NCBI GenBank assembly: GCA_905221615.1
Contig: CAJNDT010004724.1
Coordinates: 372,001-436,000 of the forward strand
Length of the DNA: 64,000 bases
Direction of reading: 5' to 3'
DNA from: Symbiodinium sp. CCMP2592
Lineage: Eukaryota; Sar; Dinophyceae; Suessiales; Symbiodiniaceae
Below the pieces are notes generated by a model. That model was not told the DNA's origin. It saw nothing but the letters and a program-made list of their open reading frames with translations, and searched no databases. Shown here piece by piece: positions 31,420-44,182 of this stretch (its first letter is position 1; every line of letters starts with the position of its first letter). The translations under genes were made by a program, and so were the position numbers.

Positions 31420-32614
31420 GCCAATGTGCCCTTGACACGACCCGTGGCTGCCGCCACCGGGCTCGCAGCTCACAGCTGAGGGATAACCGGAGTCGGGTGC
31501 AAGCCCGACCTTTGTCATGTTCTCGCATTGGATGTGTACAGTCTGGGGCTTTGCTTGCGCGCTAACCATCATGACTCGAAAGCTCTGCCAGATTCCGATG
31601 ATCGTTCCCACGCGTTTGACTCTGAAGCAGGTCGCTGGCGCCTTGCCCAGCGAAGATGGACCGCCCTATCTACGTTCCTCAGGGGCACGTGAAAGCCTCC
31701 ATGGCCAGGAACTGAGAAGATCCGGCAAGTGGAGTTTTAACCTTGGTATCGCTGACCCATTATCACCGGTTTCCTTTTTCCCATCCTGAGCGATGTCGAG
31801 GTGCAGACGACGACGAAGACCGTGGTCTCTGCACCCAGGCCAGGCTCGGTCTCCATGCATCTTGCGGCGTTGGCGCGGCAGTGTTGACATCGCCTGCACA
31901 TCTGTGACTCGATAACCTTCGCAGCCCGATGCCTTAATCTGCCTTCGAAGTCGAAGCAGGAGCTTTGTCCCCGGGCCACCGGCACAGGACTGCGCAACGC
32001 CGGTTGAGGGGATCCGTTCGTTTTCGCATGCTTCCATCCGCTTTGTAGTTGAGTTGCTTTTCCTTGATGCCAGAAGCCAGCCTGTCAGGCGCGTGCGCAC
32101 ACCTCCGTGGCCAGGATCTGAGAAGATCGGGGTCCTCCTCGGCTGCGCCGATGTGTTGTCACGGCTTTCCTTTTGCAGTCTGCGCGACGTCGAGGTGCAG
32201 ACCGCGACGAAAACCATCGTGTCTGCACCGAGGCCCGGCTCGAAAGACACGATCTACAACCTCCATCCATCCTCGTGTGTAGCCTTCCATTGCAGTCGGT
32301 GCAAAAAAAGGCTGCTGGGGTCTGCGAAACAGACCACATAACTGATATTCCGTCGATTGTGTTCACTGAGTTCAAGAGGATCAGAGGCAACAACGTACAA
32401 GCAACCTGAGAGCCACATTCAGGGTTTGTGCGGATTATTTGAACTCCAAGCTCTTTGGAATCTTTTCCAGCGACAAGATCTTGATTTCTGTGCCAGATGC
32501 GGCTCCAGCTGTCTGAGCACAAATCACCACGGACAGAGCCGACCTGTGCACAGGCCAGCTCCCACCGGTCTGGTGGGTCCGAATTTCGAGGTGCCCCTGC
32601 AGAAGGACGGCCAC
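31420..32614 (+). CDS. Exon-like blocks with a repeated Pro-rich module
   Basis: 31420-31460 (ANVPLTRPVAAAT), 31631-31649 (SLAPCP), 31801-31838 (VQTTTKTVVSAP), 31960-31981 (SFVPGPP), 32195-32232 (VQTATKTIVSAP) and 32554-32614 (GLVGPNFEVPLQKDGH). The order shows an internal duplication: a short P-G-P exon followed by a VQTxTKTxVSAP exon, twice. Synonymous differences between units (TTG/CTG/CTA for Leu, GCG/GCA for Ala, GTC/GTG for Val) support these frames. The last block leads in phase into the first rhodanese exon, so the stretch probably forms a linker in front of the rhodanese domain. Confidence 0.45.
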
Positions 32615-32677
32615 GCCCAGTCTGCAACATCTGATTGAAACATAGTCTTGATGTGGCCTATAATATGTCTCTGCAAG

Positions 32678-34163
32678 GGGGTCGAGAAGCTCTCGCCTGG
32701 AGAGGCACAGCTGGAGAGCTACTCGTACTAGGATAGTACACAGGGCGACTGACAGGAGCGATGGCCGTGTTGATGCTGTCACATCGCATGGGATCTTGCC
32801 TTGAGGTGTGTGAACTTCTCCAGAAGGGACAGCCTGTCTCTCAGGAACAAGTGGGTGCAAATGCACAAGGACTCAAAAAGAACACCGAGGTGCTGTCTTA
32901 TCGACGTGCGTGGGGATGATCGAGCCTCTGGCTACATTCAGGCCAGAACAGCACGCTTCGCGGAGTTTGTGTCTGGAGGGAGTCCGTGTGTCTCGTCCCT
33001 CGACGGCTGCAGGGCTCGGTGCACGAGCCCACCAGTTTCCAGGCACCCCTTTTGAACCGGGCGGGGCCGCCAAGAGAGGGAGTGGGTGCTCCGACCGGAA
33101 GCATGGGGTGTAGAATTCGTGACCGAGCTTGTCTGTTGAATCTGCTAGTGAGGTGCCGGAGCTGGTGGCCAAATTCGGCAAGGAGAAGCTCGTGGCCAGC
33201 AGCTCAGGTCCTTGCTTGTCGCATGTGGCGCTGCAGAGCGGTCAGTGACTACACCACTTCGCAAAGCTGCTGAGATCTTCCACTGCCAGTACTCCATGCA
33301 CCGCGGCCCCCAGCGGGATGCCAAGTCTATTGTACGGGTCATGGGCATGGGTGATCAGGATGTGATCAGGTATGTTCTGCGGACATGTTTCCAACAGTTA
33401 TGTTATGTTTCAATAAACCGTCGGTCCGCACCGCGCATCGAAGTGAGTTTTCAGGATAGCCGGTCTCAGACAGCGCGGCAGGTGCGCAAACTGGTATCGC
33501 GAGCAGGCGCCGACCTCGCAGCGGGGGCCTCGGTCTGTGGAGAAATTCCGCAGTTCTGGTTCCTTCAGTTGTGCATATTGTGCTCGCGCATGCATCTCAC
33601 CGTCCGAGATGGCATCCTGTCTGCGTCCATCTGTTGAGCAGCTTTGCGTAAGTTGTGTGCCTGGGTGTTGTGACTTCATGGTGCAGCCGGAGAGGTTTCT
33701 CTGCGAGATTCTGGGCTTCTATGATTTTGATTGCTTCCGCAGAAAATGGAACACTAAGTAGTAAACGCCACCGGCACGAAAGTGCCGGCATGAGACTAGC
33801 CATGTTCTCAAACCCGGCCAGGCAAGCTGGCGGAATATTGCGAGCTTTGTGGCGGAAGTCATACATGCAAGTCAGCACGGCCCTAAAGCTCTGGATGCGA
33901 CAGAGCACTGCGCATTTTGGGCTTGGCCGCAATACCCCTGGCTCCGCACAAAAAAAAACAGAAACCATAAGGTTGCAAAACAACGGATACGCTTGCTTCG
34001 TATCGTCGCGTCGGCACTACTATGCCTCTCTGCACGTCCCCCCCCCGCCCTTTGACGTCCTTTGTCCTCGGAGTCCTCGACAAAATGCGAGTGGCTGTTG
34101 ACGGAAAGGCGCGTGGCCATTCTCGAGGGAGGCTTCCGCGGCTGGGAACGCCAGCGATTGCCG
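32678..34163 (+). CDS. Rhodanese exon set 5 (S type)
   Basis: Exons 32678-32704, 32806-32828, 32890-32941, 33013-33042, 33153-33194 (VPELVAKFGKEKLV), 33275-33312 (Cys codon 33284-33286), 33482-33502 and 34109-34163. The protein keeps all family motifs, and the acceptor of the catalytic exon is AG, unlike set 3. The donor after the second exon reads GGG-AC where L units have GG-GC; if AC cannot be used, the third exon would join out of frame. Whether S copies are spliced at all is the open point. Confidence 0.6.
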
Positions 34164-36450
34164 GCGGGGAGTCTCAGCCTTCGTGAAAGGAAGGATGCAG
34201 TGATGCTTCGGGGAGTTTGTGTATGTCGTTGGTGCGAGTTTTTCAATTTGTCGGACATGTAAACGGCTCTGCTGGTCGACTGCAGGTCCTCCGCGAGCAA
34301 CCTATGGATGCAGAAAGCCAGGCTGGGTGAACCAAGTCGTTTGTGACGCCTGCACCAGCGCAAGTGCAGTTTGAGGCTTGAGGCTGTTGAAAGTGGAGTG
34401 ACATGGTGCTTTGGTATGTCTGGGCCAGTCCGGCTCAGAGCGCCAGGGCAAGGCAGATATCTATGCGCTCTCAATGGGCAGGCGCCTGGCAGGCAGGGTT
34501 CTTGCAGCGGGGCGGGCCTCGCCTCACGAGACACTGCTCTGGAGTGCTATGCTTCGATGTGTTTTCATGCGTTCCCTTGGCAGGTGCTGGTGCGTGAGAC
34601 CGCACAGTGGCCGATATTTTTTCTGATATCCTCCGTGAGTGGGCGCTGGGCTGGCAAGTACTGGTAGCCAAGACTTGGGCCATGCGGACTGTGGGTGTAC
34701 GGACTTGCAGAATACGGAAGACGGAGGCAGGCAGGGTCCCGGCGAATCGCGCTGGGCATTGAGAAGCGAACAGTCGCATCTTCCAGGCTGCAGAGAGATT
34801 GGGCTTTCGAAGGATATCCCTGCCTTCCAATTTACATAGCATCAGGCGACTTTTTTCTCGTAGCCAGACCCCACGGCAGCAGTTCAGATGTGGCAAGTCG
34901 GACATGGCACTGTCAGGCAGCACAGCGCAGGACGATCTTGCTGTGGTGGGCTGTTGTTGCTTGTTCCCGGCGAATAACGCTGGGTTCTCTGAGCTCGACG
35001 ACCCCGCTGTCTTTGCCAATGAGCCGAAACGACTGGTCCTGCAGGGGTGAGGCAGTGCAACTCGCGAGTGGAAGCCATCACTCTATAAAGCCGGCAGGGC
35101 TTGGCCTCAGCCGAGTGCCACTGTGCTGCTCATGACACGGCTTTCCGCATGATCCGTAGATGCTGTATGCATCCCCGGGCGCCTCACACATCCACGTCGA
35201 ACAGCTGGCGGGGAGTGCGACTGCAGCGCGACATTTGTTGGCTCTGGCGATACAAGCAGAGCCTTGAAGCAGCCAACGTGCTCTTCCCAACATGGCTAGC
35301 CGCGTGAAGGGCCCAGACCAGCCCACTGCGCAAAGTGCTAAGAGAACGGATGCCTGCCGGCCTGCAGCTGAGGTCTCCTTCTACTACGCACCCACGGCTC
35401 CGAGGGTCGTGCCTTGGAGCAACGGAAGATGTATGATCGCTCATCATCGGGGTCTCCCCGGAAGGGCCGGTCTCCTCGCTCAGCTTCTTCTGCATCGCGA
35501 GTGAGGCGCCGGCCGTCGTGACCATGCCGCCGAGGCAGTGCCTGCCTTGGGCCAGGGCAGAAATCTCGCGGAGTCAGCTTCGGGAACGGTTCAGCTTTTG
35601 CGGTGTGAGGGTTGAGCGAGGATCTACGTGATGCCACACGCTGTGATGCCGGCGACACCGGCGTGCCACACCGCCCACCTGGCTGGCTTTGACTGCTTCC
35701 AGCGAGCATGTTTTGACAACGGACTCTTGAATCCTGTCCGCGCAACCTGGTCAGTACTTCTGGCCCAATTTTCCGGCCAAGGCAGCGCATACCTCAGAGC
35801 TCGTGCACGTGTAAAGGCACCATGTATACTGCTGCAGTTGTGCGGACACATGCAGCGTGACGGTCAGCTGCCCACGAATCAAGCTGAGCGCTGAAATCTG
35901 AGGCCAATGTGCCCTTGGCAAGACCGGTGGCCGCTGCCACCAGGCGCGCAGCTCACTTGTGGCACATTGCTTCGGCAAACTCCCGGCTGAGGGATGATGT
36001 GCACTGTGGAGTATAGGGTGCTTGCCCGGCTTTTGTCATGCTGTCGCGTTGGACGTTTGCAGTCATGACATGCGCACATGCCATGCCATAATATTGCCTC
36101 GACGGCAGCTATCATTCGAAAGCTCTGCCAGATCTGATATTGATGTATTTACATTTGAAGCAGGTCGTTGCCCGCTGGCCCGCCAAAGATGGACCGCCCT
36201 GCCCATGTTGTCTATGTTGCTTGCTTCCGGCTGCTTCCTCAGTCCGTTCCTCAGGAGCCCATCTTTGCCTCCAGGGCCAGGAGCTGAGAAGATCCGGTTG
36301 ACGGAGTCAGTGCCCGGCTTCCTCGGCTGGGCTGACACGCTGTCCTCCCATCCTTGACGATGTCGAGGTGCAGACAGCGACGAAGACCGTCGTGTCCGCG
36401 CCCAGGACTGCCTTGATCTCCTTGCATGCGGAGAGTCGGAAACCCATGCC

Positions 36451-37198
36451 TTAATCTGCCTTTGAAGACGAAGCAGGAGCTTTGTGCCTGGGCCTCCGAC
36501 AAAGGACTGCCCTATGCCGGTTGGCGGGATCGGTTCGCTTCATTCCTGCTCCACGGGCAACGAGGCTAGCGGCCCAAACCTTGACTTCAGGCTGGGAATC
36601 ATGAACTGCGCACCACGCAATGTCAGCATGATAACGCATAATTACTTCAGCATCCTGTTGCAACTGCAAGAAACTTTGTACCAGCTGGGAGTAGCCCGGA
36701 AGAACCTGACCAATCTGACGAGCTGTAGACTTTGCAACCATATCAACTATCCCGTTACACCACGCAAGACACCGCTCAACGCCCTCAAGTTGCTTCCAAT
36801 CCTGATGAGCTTTGACCTTCACGATATGAAAATTCTGCACATCAGCCCCGAGAGCAGCATTTAAGAAAAAACAGCCAGCAGTCCAAGTTTGTTTGAGGCA
36901 GCTGGGGATTTACACCCTGCCTGAGCTGTTGAAGGATGGCACGAGCCGCCTGAACTACGGATTTAGAGCCAGAATAAATACTGGCCTGTCGAAACGCGGA
37001 ACATGCAACAGCAGCAGCCAGAATCTCAGAACGATCAACATGTTGATCAGCTGATGGCACAATGCCCCTCCGCACTGCTTCATGATCGCAGGATCCTTTC
37101 GCTAAAACCACCGCCGAAGCCGCTAACCGAATTAACGGAAACTTGGGATGAAGACAAGAATCGTCAGTGAAAAGCGCAACAGGAGTGTCGTTAAACAC
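36451..37198 (-). pseudogene. RNase H fragment in L2
   Basis: Second copy of the antisense RNase H remnant, with the same frameshift and the same Asp-to-Gly change in the third catalytic position. Shared damage shows that one insertion was copied with the unit; it is not the result of separate insertions. Confidence 0.75.
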
Positions 37199-38170
37199 TC
37201 TATGGATTACGGGAAACCTCTACTATCAAGATGACCTTGTACAAGTCTGCATAAAGGTAGTTCGGGCCACAAGCCATAAAAGCGAGCTGAGTCTGGAATG
37301 TCAGGCCAAATGCGTTGCGTCACAAGGTGTCTGTCCCTCACATCCGGAATCTTCCGGAGTGAGTTGCTTGTCTTGACGCCACAAGCAAGCCTGCCAGGAC
37401 CCTGTGCACACCTCCATGGCCAGGACCCGAGAACATCCATCATCCATTGGAGTTTGAAGGAGGCAGTGCCGGTCCTCCTCGGCTGCGCTGGCGGGTTGTG
37501 TCGCGGCTTTCATTTTCCTCATTCTAGATGTCGAGGTGCAGGCGACGACAAAGGCCTTCGCGTCTGCGCCCAGGCCTGTCTCGATCTCCATGCCCCATGA
37601 CAGTCGCTGAGAATAAAGATGCTAGCGACTGCGAAGGAGAGGCCCCTTCAGCACGTAAACTATTGATGACCTTTAGGCAGTTGTCATGAAGCCCTGCCCA
37701 AGTTGGGGTCGCTGCCACTGCATCAGCGATGCCAAACACGCAGATGCTCCGGATGCTTCGGGCAAGAACGAATTGGAGCATCTGGAACTACGAGACTCGC
37801 CTACGACAACCAGCAGCGGCGACGCTGACTGAGTTCAACGGGATCGGAGTGAACATGGCGACCTGAAAGCCACATTCAGGGTTCGCGCTGCGCGTACACG
37901 CCGCTCAAGCAGTTGCATGTGGCGTAAAGATTGGAAATAAGAACTTCAACGTCTCAGCTCTTCGGGGCCTTTGCCAGTGACAAGATGTGGATTTCTATCC
38001 TAGATGCGGCTCGAGCGTCTTGCAGACAGAACCCACCTGTACACAGGCCAGCGGCTTGCGCCGGTTTGGTGGGGCCGAATCTCGAAGTGCCACTTCAGAA
38101 GGACGGCCACGACCATGGTGCAAAAGCTGTTTGAAGCATACTCTTTACGTTATGTGTATGTCTGTGCAAG

Positions 38171-39644
38171 GGCGTCGAGAAGATCTCAGCTGAGGAGGCA
38201 CACCTGGAGAGCTGCCACTGGTAGTACTAGGAAAGTACCCGTTGTCAAGTTGTGTCTTTGCAGCAGCAGGGCGACAGACAGGAGTGCTGGAGAAAGTTCG
38301 TTGACCCTGTCACGTTGTGAAGCATCTTGCCTCCAGGTGCACAAGCTCCTCGAGGCAGGGCTGCCTGCCTCTCAGAACTGTGCCACAAGTGGCGAAGCTG
38401 GCAAAGGCCTTTCGGATGCGAGGATTACTCCAACGAAGCACCGAGGTGTGTGCTCATTGACGTGCGTGGGGATGATCGTGCGTCTGGCCACATCGAGGCC
38501 TTTTCAGCAAGAGTCGCGGATTTGTTGTTTCACACTGGGTGTCTGGAGGGAGTCCGTGTGTCTCGTCCCTCGACGGCTCCAGGGCTCGGTGCACGAGCCC
38601 ACCAGCTTCCAGGCACCCCTTTTGAACCGGGCGGGGCCGCCAAGAGTGGGAGCGGGTGCTCCGACCGGAAGCATGGGGTGTAGAATTCGTGACGGAGCTT
38701 GTCTGTTGATCTGCTAGTGAGGTGCCGGAGCTGGTGGCCAAATTCTCCAAGGAGAAGCTCGTGGCCAGCAGCTCAGGTTCGTGCTTGTCGCATGTGGCGC
38801 TGCAGAGCTTTGGCGATTCGTCTGTGGCAGTCCCTTCCGAATCTATGTGCACTGGATGCGACCACCACCCGTCTGCTGAGATCTTCCATTGCCAATATTC
38901 CCTGCACCGTGGCCCTCAGCTGGAAGCCAAGTCCACTGTTATGGGCTGGTCTGGAGCCTTCGATTCTTGTGGGACTGGTGTCGTAGCTTTTGAAGGACGT
39001 GCTTGTCAAGTGTCTGGGCATGTATTGTTTCTGCAAGTAGACCGTTCACACTGGAGGGCTGTTGGAGTGGCCGCAGGTTGAAGCGAGTTTCAGGATAGCC
39101 GATCTTAGCAGACACGGCAGGTGCGCGAACTGGTATCGCGAGCAGGCACCTCCGACACAGCTGGGGCCTCGGTCTCCGGATGAATTTCGCAGCTGTCCTC
39201 TCCTTCACTTGTTTTGTGGTGCTGGCTTCCTGCAGGGGTGACTCCGTTGAACATGTCTGTGCAAGCTGTGCAGTTTCGCAGTGATGCAGTGCACCGCCAG
39301 CACGCCGTCAATAATTTGTGTCAGGCCTTTTCTACAACGAGTGACGGTGTCGTGTTACGAAACTAGGAAATGCAAGCTTGCGGAACTTTGCAGCCTCTTC
39401 GGCTGACCCGATGAACGTAGTTTAGTAGGGTCCCAAAGTCCTGATGCTCCAGATCCGCGCTTCCAGAGACTGCATGGTCGTGGTTGAGGAAAGAAGGGGG
39501 TATTTTGCCCGTCGCAGCATCGTATCGTACGATTACCTTCTCGCGCCGACGGAGTCCTCGATTTGATGTGAGTGGCTGCTCACGGGAAGGCGCGTGGCCG
39601 TCCTCGAGGGAGGCTTCCGCGGCTGGGAAAGACGGCGTCTTCCG
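38171..39644 (+). CDS. Rhodanese exon set 6 (L type)
   Basis: Exons 38171-38197, 38337-38359, 38446-38497, 38583-38612, 38722-38763, 38881-38918 (Cys codon 38890-38892), 39121-39141 and 39590-39644. Protein and splice signals are the same as in set 4: all donors GC, all acceptors AG, all phases compatible. The preceding GLVGPNLEVPLQKDGH exon (38047-38110) ends before GA. Confidence 0.75.
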
Positions 39645-42600
39645 GCAGGGAGCCTCAGCTTTCGTGGATGGAAGGATGCAGTGCTGCTTCAGGGAGCATG
39701 TATGCACGTGGTATGTCGCAGTAGGCGTCGTAGCATGTTGCAGAAAGCTGAAGCTTAAGGCTTGAGGGTTTCTTGATTTCTGACGGCCCGAGTTTTGCAG
39801 GGTGTTCTGCATAGAGTCGGACACGTTGACATGTGCGCTGGCCAACCGCAGGTCGTCCGCGAGAAACTCATGGATGCCCATGGGCAGGCTGGGTACCCAT
39901 CTGCAACTAATCGCTGCTTCCTCATGCCAGCACAAACACAGTTGCAGGATGTCGAAGGCTTGAGGATGTTGAAGCTGGAGTGGCATGCGCATGCATGGGC
40001 ATTGCTGTCGTGCGACGCTCTTTGGCATATCCGGCATGTTTCGGAGCCAGACCGCCAGGCGAAGGCAGACGTCTATGCGCTCTCGATGGGAAGGCGTGTG
40101 GCAGGCAAGCCTGCTTGGAGGGGCCTCGTCTCGGTTCAATTGGACGACCCTTGATGGGCTCTTCGACATGGTGCTCAGTTGGAAGGTGCTGGAGCGTGAG
40201 GCTGCAGCAGCCCTGCCTTCTATGAGATGCATCGTAGGCGGGCCAGTGTTGGCCAGTGCTGGTGGCCGAGACGTGGCAAAGCGGACGTTATGAGTTCTTC
40301 AAGCACAAAGCAGTAGAATGGACGGAGAAACGTCTTTGCCGAAGCGAACCGGCAGAGATGCGGCTGCAGTGCCCGGTGAATCGGCAGCAGTTCATAGATC
40401 TGGCAAGTCGGACATGAGGTGTAGTTTTGACAATAGTTGGCAGTGTCAGGCAGCATGGCGAAGGACGAACTTGCCGTGGTGGGCTGTTGTTGTTTGTTCC
40501 CGGCGAATAACGCTGGGTTCTCTGAGATCGACGAAACCGCTGCCCTTGCCAACAAGCGATAAAACTGGTCCTATTCAGGGAGCATTGAGCGCCGTGCCAT
40601 GATAGACAGGGGTGAGGCAATGCATTTCGTTTCGTGAGTGGAAGCCATGACTCCCTGAAGCCGGACAGCCTTTGGCCTAAGCTCAGCGCCCCACGCATCC
40701 ACGCCGAAGAGCTGGAAAGCAACGCAAACTGTAGCACGAAGCTTTGGCATTGGTTGGCCCTGACTGTACGTGGTAGCAAAGCCCAGAAGCAGTCAACGTG
40801 CGTTTTTTCCAGATGGCTAGCACGGTGAAGAGCCCAGAGTGGCCAACTGCTTGAGAGAGTTAAATGGTTAGTTGCCTGCTCAAGAAGCACGCTGAGGTTT
40901 CGTACTACTACGCGCGCGCGGCTCCAAGGGCCGTGCCTTGGCGCAACGAATGATTCATGCCGGTCTCGGCTCTGCATCTCTGCATCGTGTGTGAGGCGCC
41001 AGCCGTCGTGACGACGCCGGTGAGACAGTGCCTGCCTCGGGAAGTGTCGCGGAGTGGACTGTCACTGTCTGCCTTCTTTGGGAGAGGTCTTGCAGCTTCT
41101 GCTTGTTTTGGTGTGCTTGTGTGTGAGAGAGAGCTTGTGAGAGTGTTGAGCGAGGATCTACATCGTGCCACGTGCTGTGGTGCTGGCGACACCGCCGGCG
41201 GGCCACCAGGCTGACCGGGCTGGCGTTTGCGCTGCTGCTTCCTGCGGAAATGGAATCTTGAATCCTGTTCTGTTCGTGCATCTTGCTCAGTCCTTCTGGC
41301 CCAATTTTCCCGTCAAGGCTGTGTGTACCCCAGAGAGTGTGCAAGTGTTGCTTGGCGCTACGGCGCTGCTATGCGGACATGCAGTGTGACGGTTAGCCGT
41401 CCACCACTGTCACCACTGTGCGCTGAAGTCTGAGGCCAATGTGCCCTTGACACGACCCGTGGCTGCCGCCACCGGGCTCGCAGCTCACAGCTGAGGGATA
41501 ACCGGAGTCGGGTGCAAGCCCGACCTTTGTCATGTTCTCGCATTGGATGTGTACAGTCTGGGGCTTTGCTTGCGCGCTAACCATCATGACTCGAAAGCTC
41601 TGCCAGATTCCGATGATCGTTCCCACGCGTTTGACTCTGAAGCAGGTCGCTGGCGCCTTGCCCAGCGAAGATGGACCGCCCTATCTACGTTCCTCAGGGG
41701 CACGTGAAAGCCTCCATGGCCAGGAACTGAGAAGATCCGGCAAGTGGAGTTTTAACCTTGGTATCGCTGACCCATTATCACCGGTTTCCTTTTTCCCATC
41801 CTGAGCGATGTCGAGGTGCAGACGACGACGAAGACCGTGGTCTCTGCACCCAGGCCAGGCTCGGTCTCCATGCATCTTGCGGCGTTGGCGCGGCAGTGTT
41901 GACATCGCCTGCACATCTGTGACTCGATAACCTTCGCAGCCCGATGCCTTAATCTGCCTTCGAAGTCGAAGCAGGAGCTTTGTCCCCGGGCCACCGGCAC
42001 AGGACTGCGCAACGCCGGTTGAGGGGATCCGTTCGTTTTCGCATGCTTCCATCCGCTTTGTAGTTGAGTTGCTTTTCCTTGATGCCAGAAGCCAGCCTGT
42101 CAGGCGCGTGCGCACACCTCCGTGGCCAGGATCTGAGAAGATCGGGGTCCTCCTCGGCTGCGCCGATGTGTTGTCACGGCTTTCCTTTTGCAGTCTGCGC
42201 GACGTCGAGGTGCAGACCGCGACGAAAACCATCGTGTCTGCACCGAGGCCCGGCTCGAAAGACACGATCTACAACCTCCATCCATCCTCGTGTGTAGCCT
42301 TCCATTGCAGTCGGTGCAAAAAAAGGCTGCTGGGGTCTGCGAAACAGACCACATAACTGATATTCCGTCGATTGTGTTCACTGAGTTCAAGAGGATCAGA
42401 GGCAACAACGTACAAGCAACCTGAGAGCCACATTCAGGGTTTGTGCGGATTATTTGAACTCCAAGCTCTTTGGAATCTTTTCCAGCGACAAGATCTTGAT
42501 TTCTGTGCCAGATGCGGCTCCAGCTGTCTGAGCACAAATCACCACGGACAGAGCCGACCTGTGCACAGGCCAGCTCCCACCGGTCTGGTGGGTCCGAATT

Positions 42601-44182
42601 TCGAGGTGCCCCTGCAGAAGGACGGCCACGCCCAGTCTGCAACATCTGATTGAAACATAGTCTTGATGTGGCCTATAATATGTCTCTGCAAGGGGGTCGA
42701 GAAGCTCTCGCCTGGAGAGGCACAGCTGGAGAGCTACTCGTACTAGGATAGTACACAGGGCGACTGACAGGAGCGATGGCCGTGTTGATGCTGTCACATC
42801 GCATGGGATCTTGCCTTGAGGTGTGTGAACTTCTCCAGAAGGGACAGCCTGTCTCTCAGGAACAAGTGGGTGCAAATGCACAAGGACTCAAAAAGAACAC
42901 CGAGGTGCTGTCTTATCGACGTGCGTGGGGATGATCGAGCCTCTGGCTACATTCAGGCCAGAACAGCACGCTTCGCGGAGTTTGTGTCTGGAGGGAGTCC
43001 GTGTGTCTCGTCCCTCGACGGCTGCAGGGCTCGGTGCACGAGCCCACCAGTTTCCAGGCACCCCTTTTGAACCGGGCGGGGCCGCCAAGAGAGGGAGTGG
43101 GTGCTCCGACCGGAAGCATGGGGTGTAGAATTCGTGACCGAGCTTGTCTGTTGAATCTGCTAGTGAGGTGCCGGAGCTGGTGGCCAAATTCGGCAAGGAG
43201 AAGCTCGTGGCCAGCAGCTCAGGTCCTTGCTTGTCGCATGTGGCGCTGCAGAGCGGTCAGTGACTACACCACTTCGCAAAGCTGCTGAGATCTTCCACTG
43301 CCAGTACTCCATGCACCGCGGCCCCCAGCGGGATGCCAAGTCTATTGTACGGGTCATGGGCATGGGTGATCAGGATGTGATCAGGTATGTTCTGCGGACA
43401 TGTTTCCAACAGTTATGTTATGTTTCAATAAACCGTCGGTCCGCACCGCGCATCGAAGTGAGTTTTCAGGATAGCCGGTCTCAGACAGCGCGGCAGGTGC
43501 GCAAACTGGTATCGCGAGCAGGCGCCGACCTCGCAGCGGGGGCCTCGGTCTGTGGAGAAATTCCGCAGTTCTGGTTCCTTCAGTTGTGCATATTGTGCTC
43601 GCGCATGCATCTCACCGTCCGAGATGGCATCCTGTCTGCGTCCATCTGTTGAGCAGCTTTGCGTAAGTTGTGTGCCTGGGTGTTGTGACTTCATGGTGCA
43701 GCCGGAGAGGTTTCTCTGCGAGATTCTGGGCTTCTATGATTTTGATTGCTTCCGCAGAAAATGGAACACTAAGTAGTAAACGCCACCGGCACGAAAGTGC
43801 CGGCATGAGACTGGCCGTGTTCTCAAACCCGGCCAGGCAAGCTGGCGGAATATTGCAGGCTTTGTGGCGGAAGTCATACATGCAAGTCAGCACGGCCCTA
43901 AAGCTCTGGATGCGACAGAGCACTGCGCATTTTGGGCTTGGCCGCAATACCCCTGGCTCCGCACAAAAAAAAACAGAAACCATAAGGTTGCGAAACAACG
44001 GGATACGCTTGCTTCGTATCGTCGCGTCGGCACTACTATGCCTCTCTGCACGTCCCCCCCCCCCCGCCCTTCGACGTCCTTTGTCCTTGGAGTCCTCGAC
44101 AAAATGCGAGTGGCTGTTGACGGAAAGGCGCGTGGCCATTCTCGAGGGAGGCTTCCGCGGCTGGGAACGCCAGCGATTGCCG
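39645..44182 (+). repeat. Short unit S2
   Basis: Copy of S1 at a distance of 10015 bases. Differences noted include A for C in the LSELDE block near 40527 and, near its end, an extra G (CGGGATACG near 44000) and a longer run of C (about 44053-44066). The same lost acceptor and AC donor as in S1 are present. Confidence 0.75.
42693..44182 (+). CDS. Rhodanese exon set 7 (S type)
   Basis: Exons 42693-42719, 42821-42843, 42905-42956, 43028-43057, 43168-43209, 43290-43327 (Cys codon 43299-43301), 43497-43517 and 44128-44182. The coding sequence matches set 5. The doubtful donor after the second exon is the same, so that change predates the amplification of the pair. Confidence 0.6.

Larger units (their letters stand above)
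29630..34163 (+). repeat. Short unit S1
   Basis: Starts with the exon blocks at 29837-30925, then a block around 30960-31035 whose acceptor appears lost (TG instead of AG) and which is one base shorter than in L. Next come IYIVPRAVVLATPP near 31139, SFWPNFP near 31279, the blocks at 31420-32614, and the rhodanese exons at 32678-34163. It lacks the RNase H insertion. The GA-rich tract between exon blocks (about 31100-31135) is interrupted, which may explain why it carries no element. Confidence 0.7.
34164..39644 (+). repeat. Long unit L2
   Basis: Nearly identical to L1, shifted by 9984 bases up to about 39300 and by 10015 after it. It has 31 bases near 39308-39338 that L1 lost. Single-base differences seen include C for A near 34964, C for G near 35656 and T for C near 36092. 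All exon blocks listed for L1 are present with the same splice signals, including the GA donor of the VSFYYAPTAPRVVP block. Confidence 0.75.
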
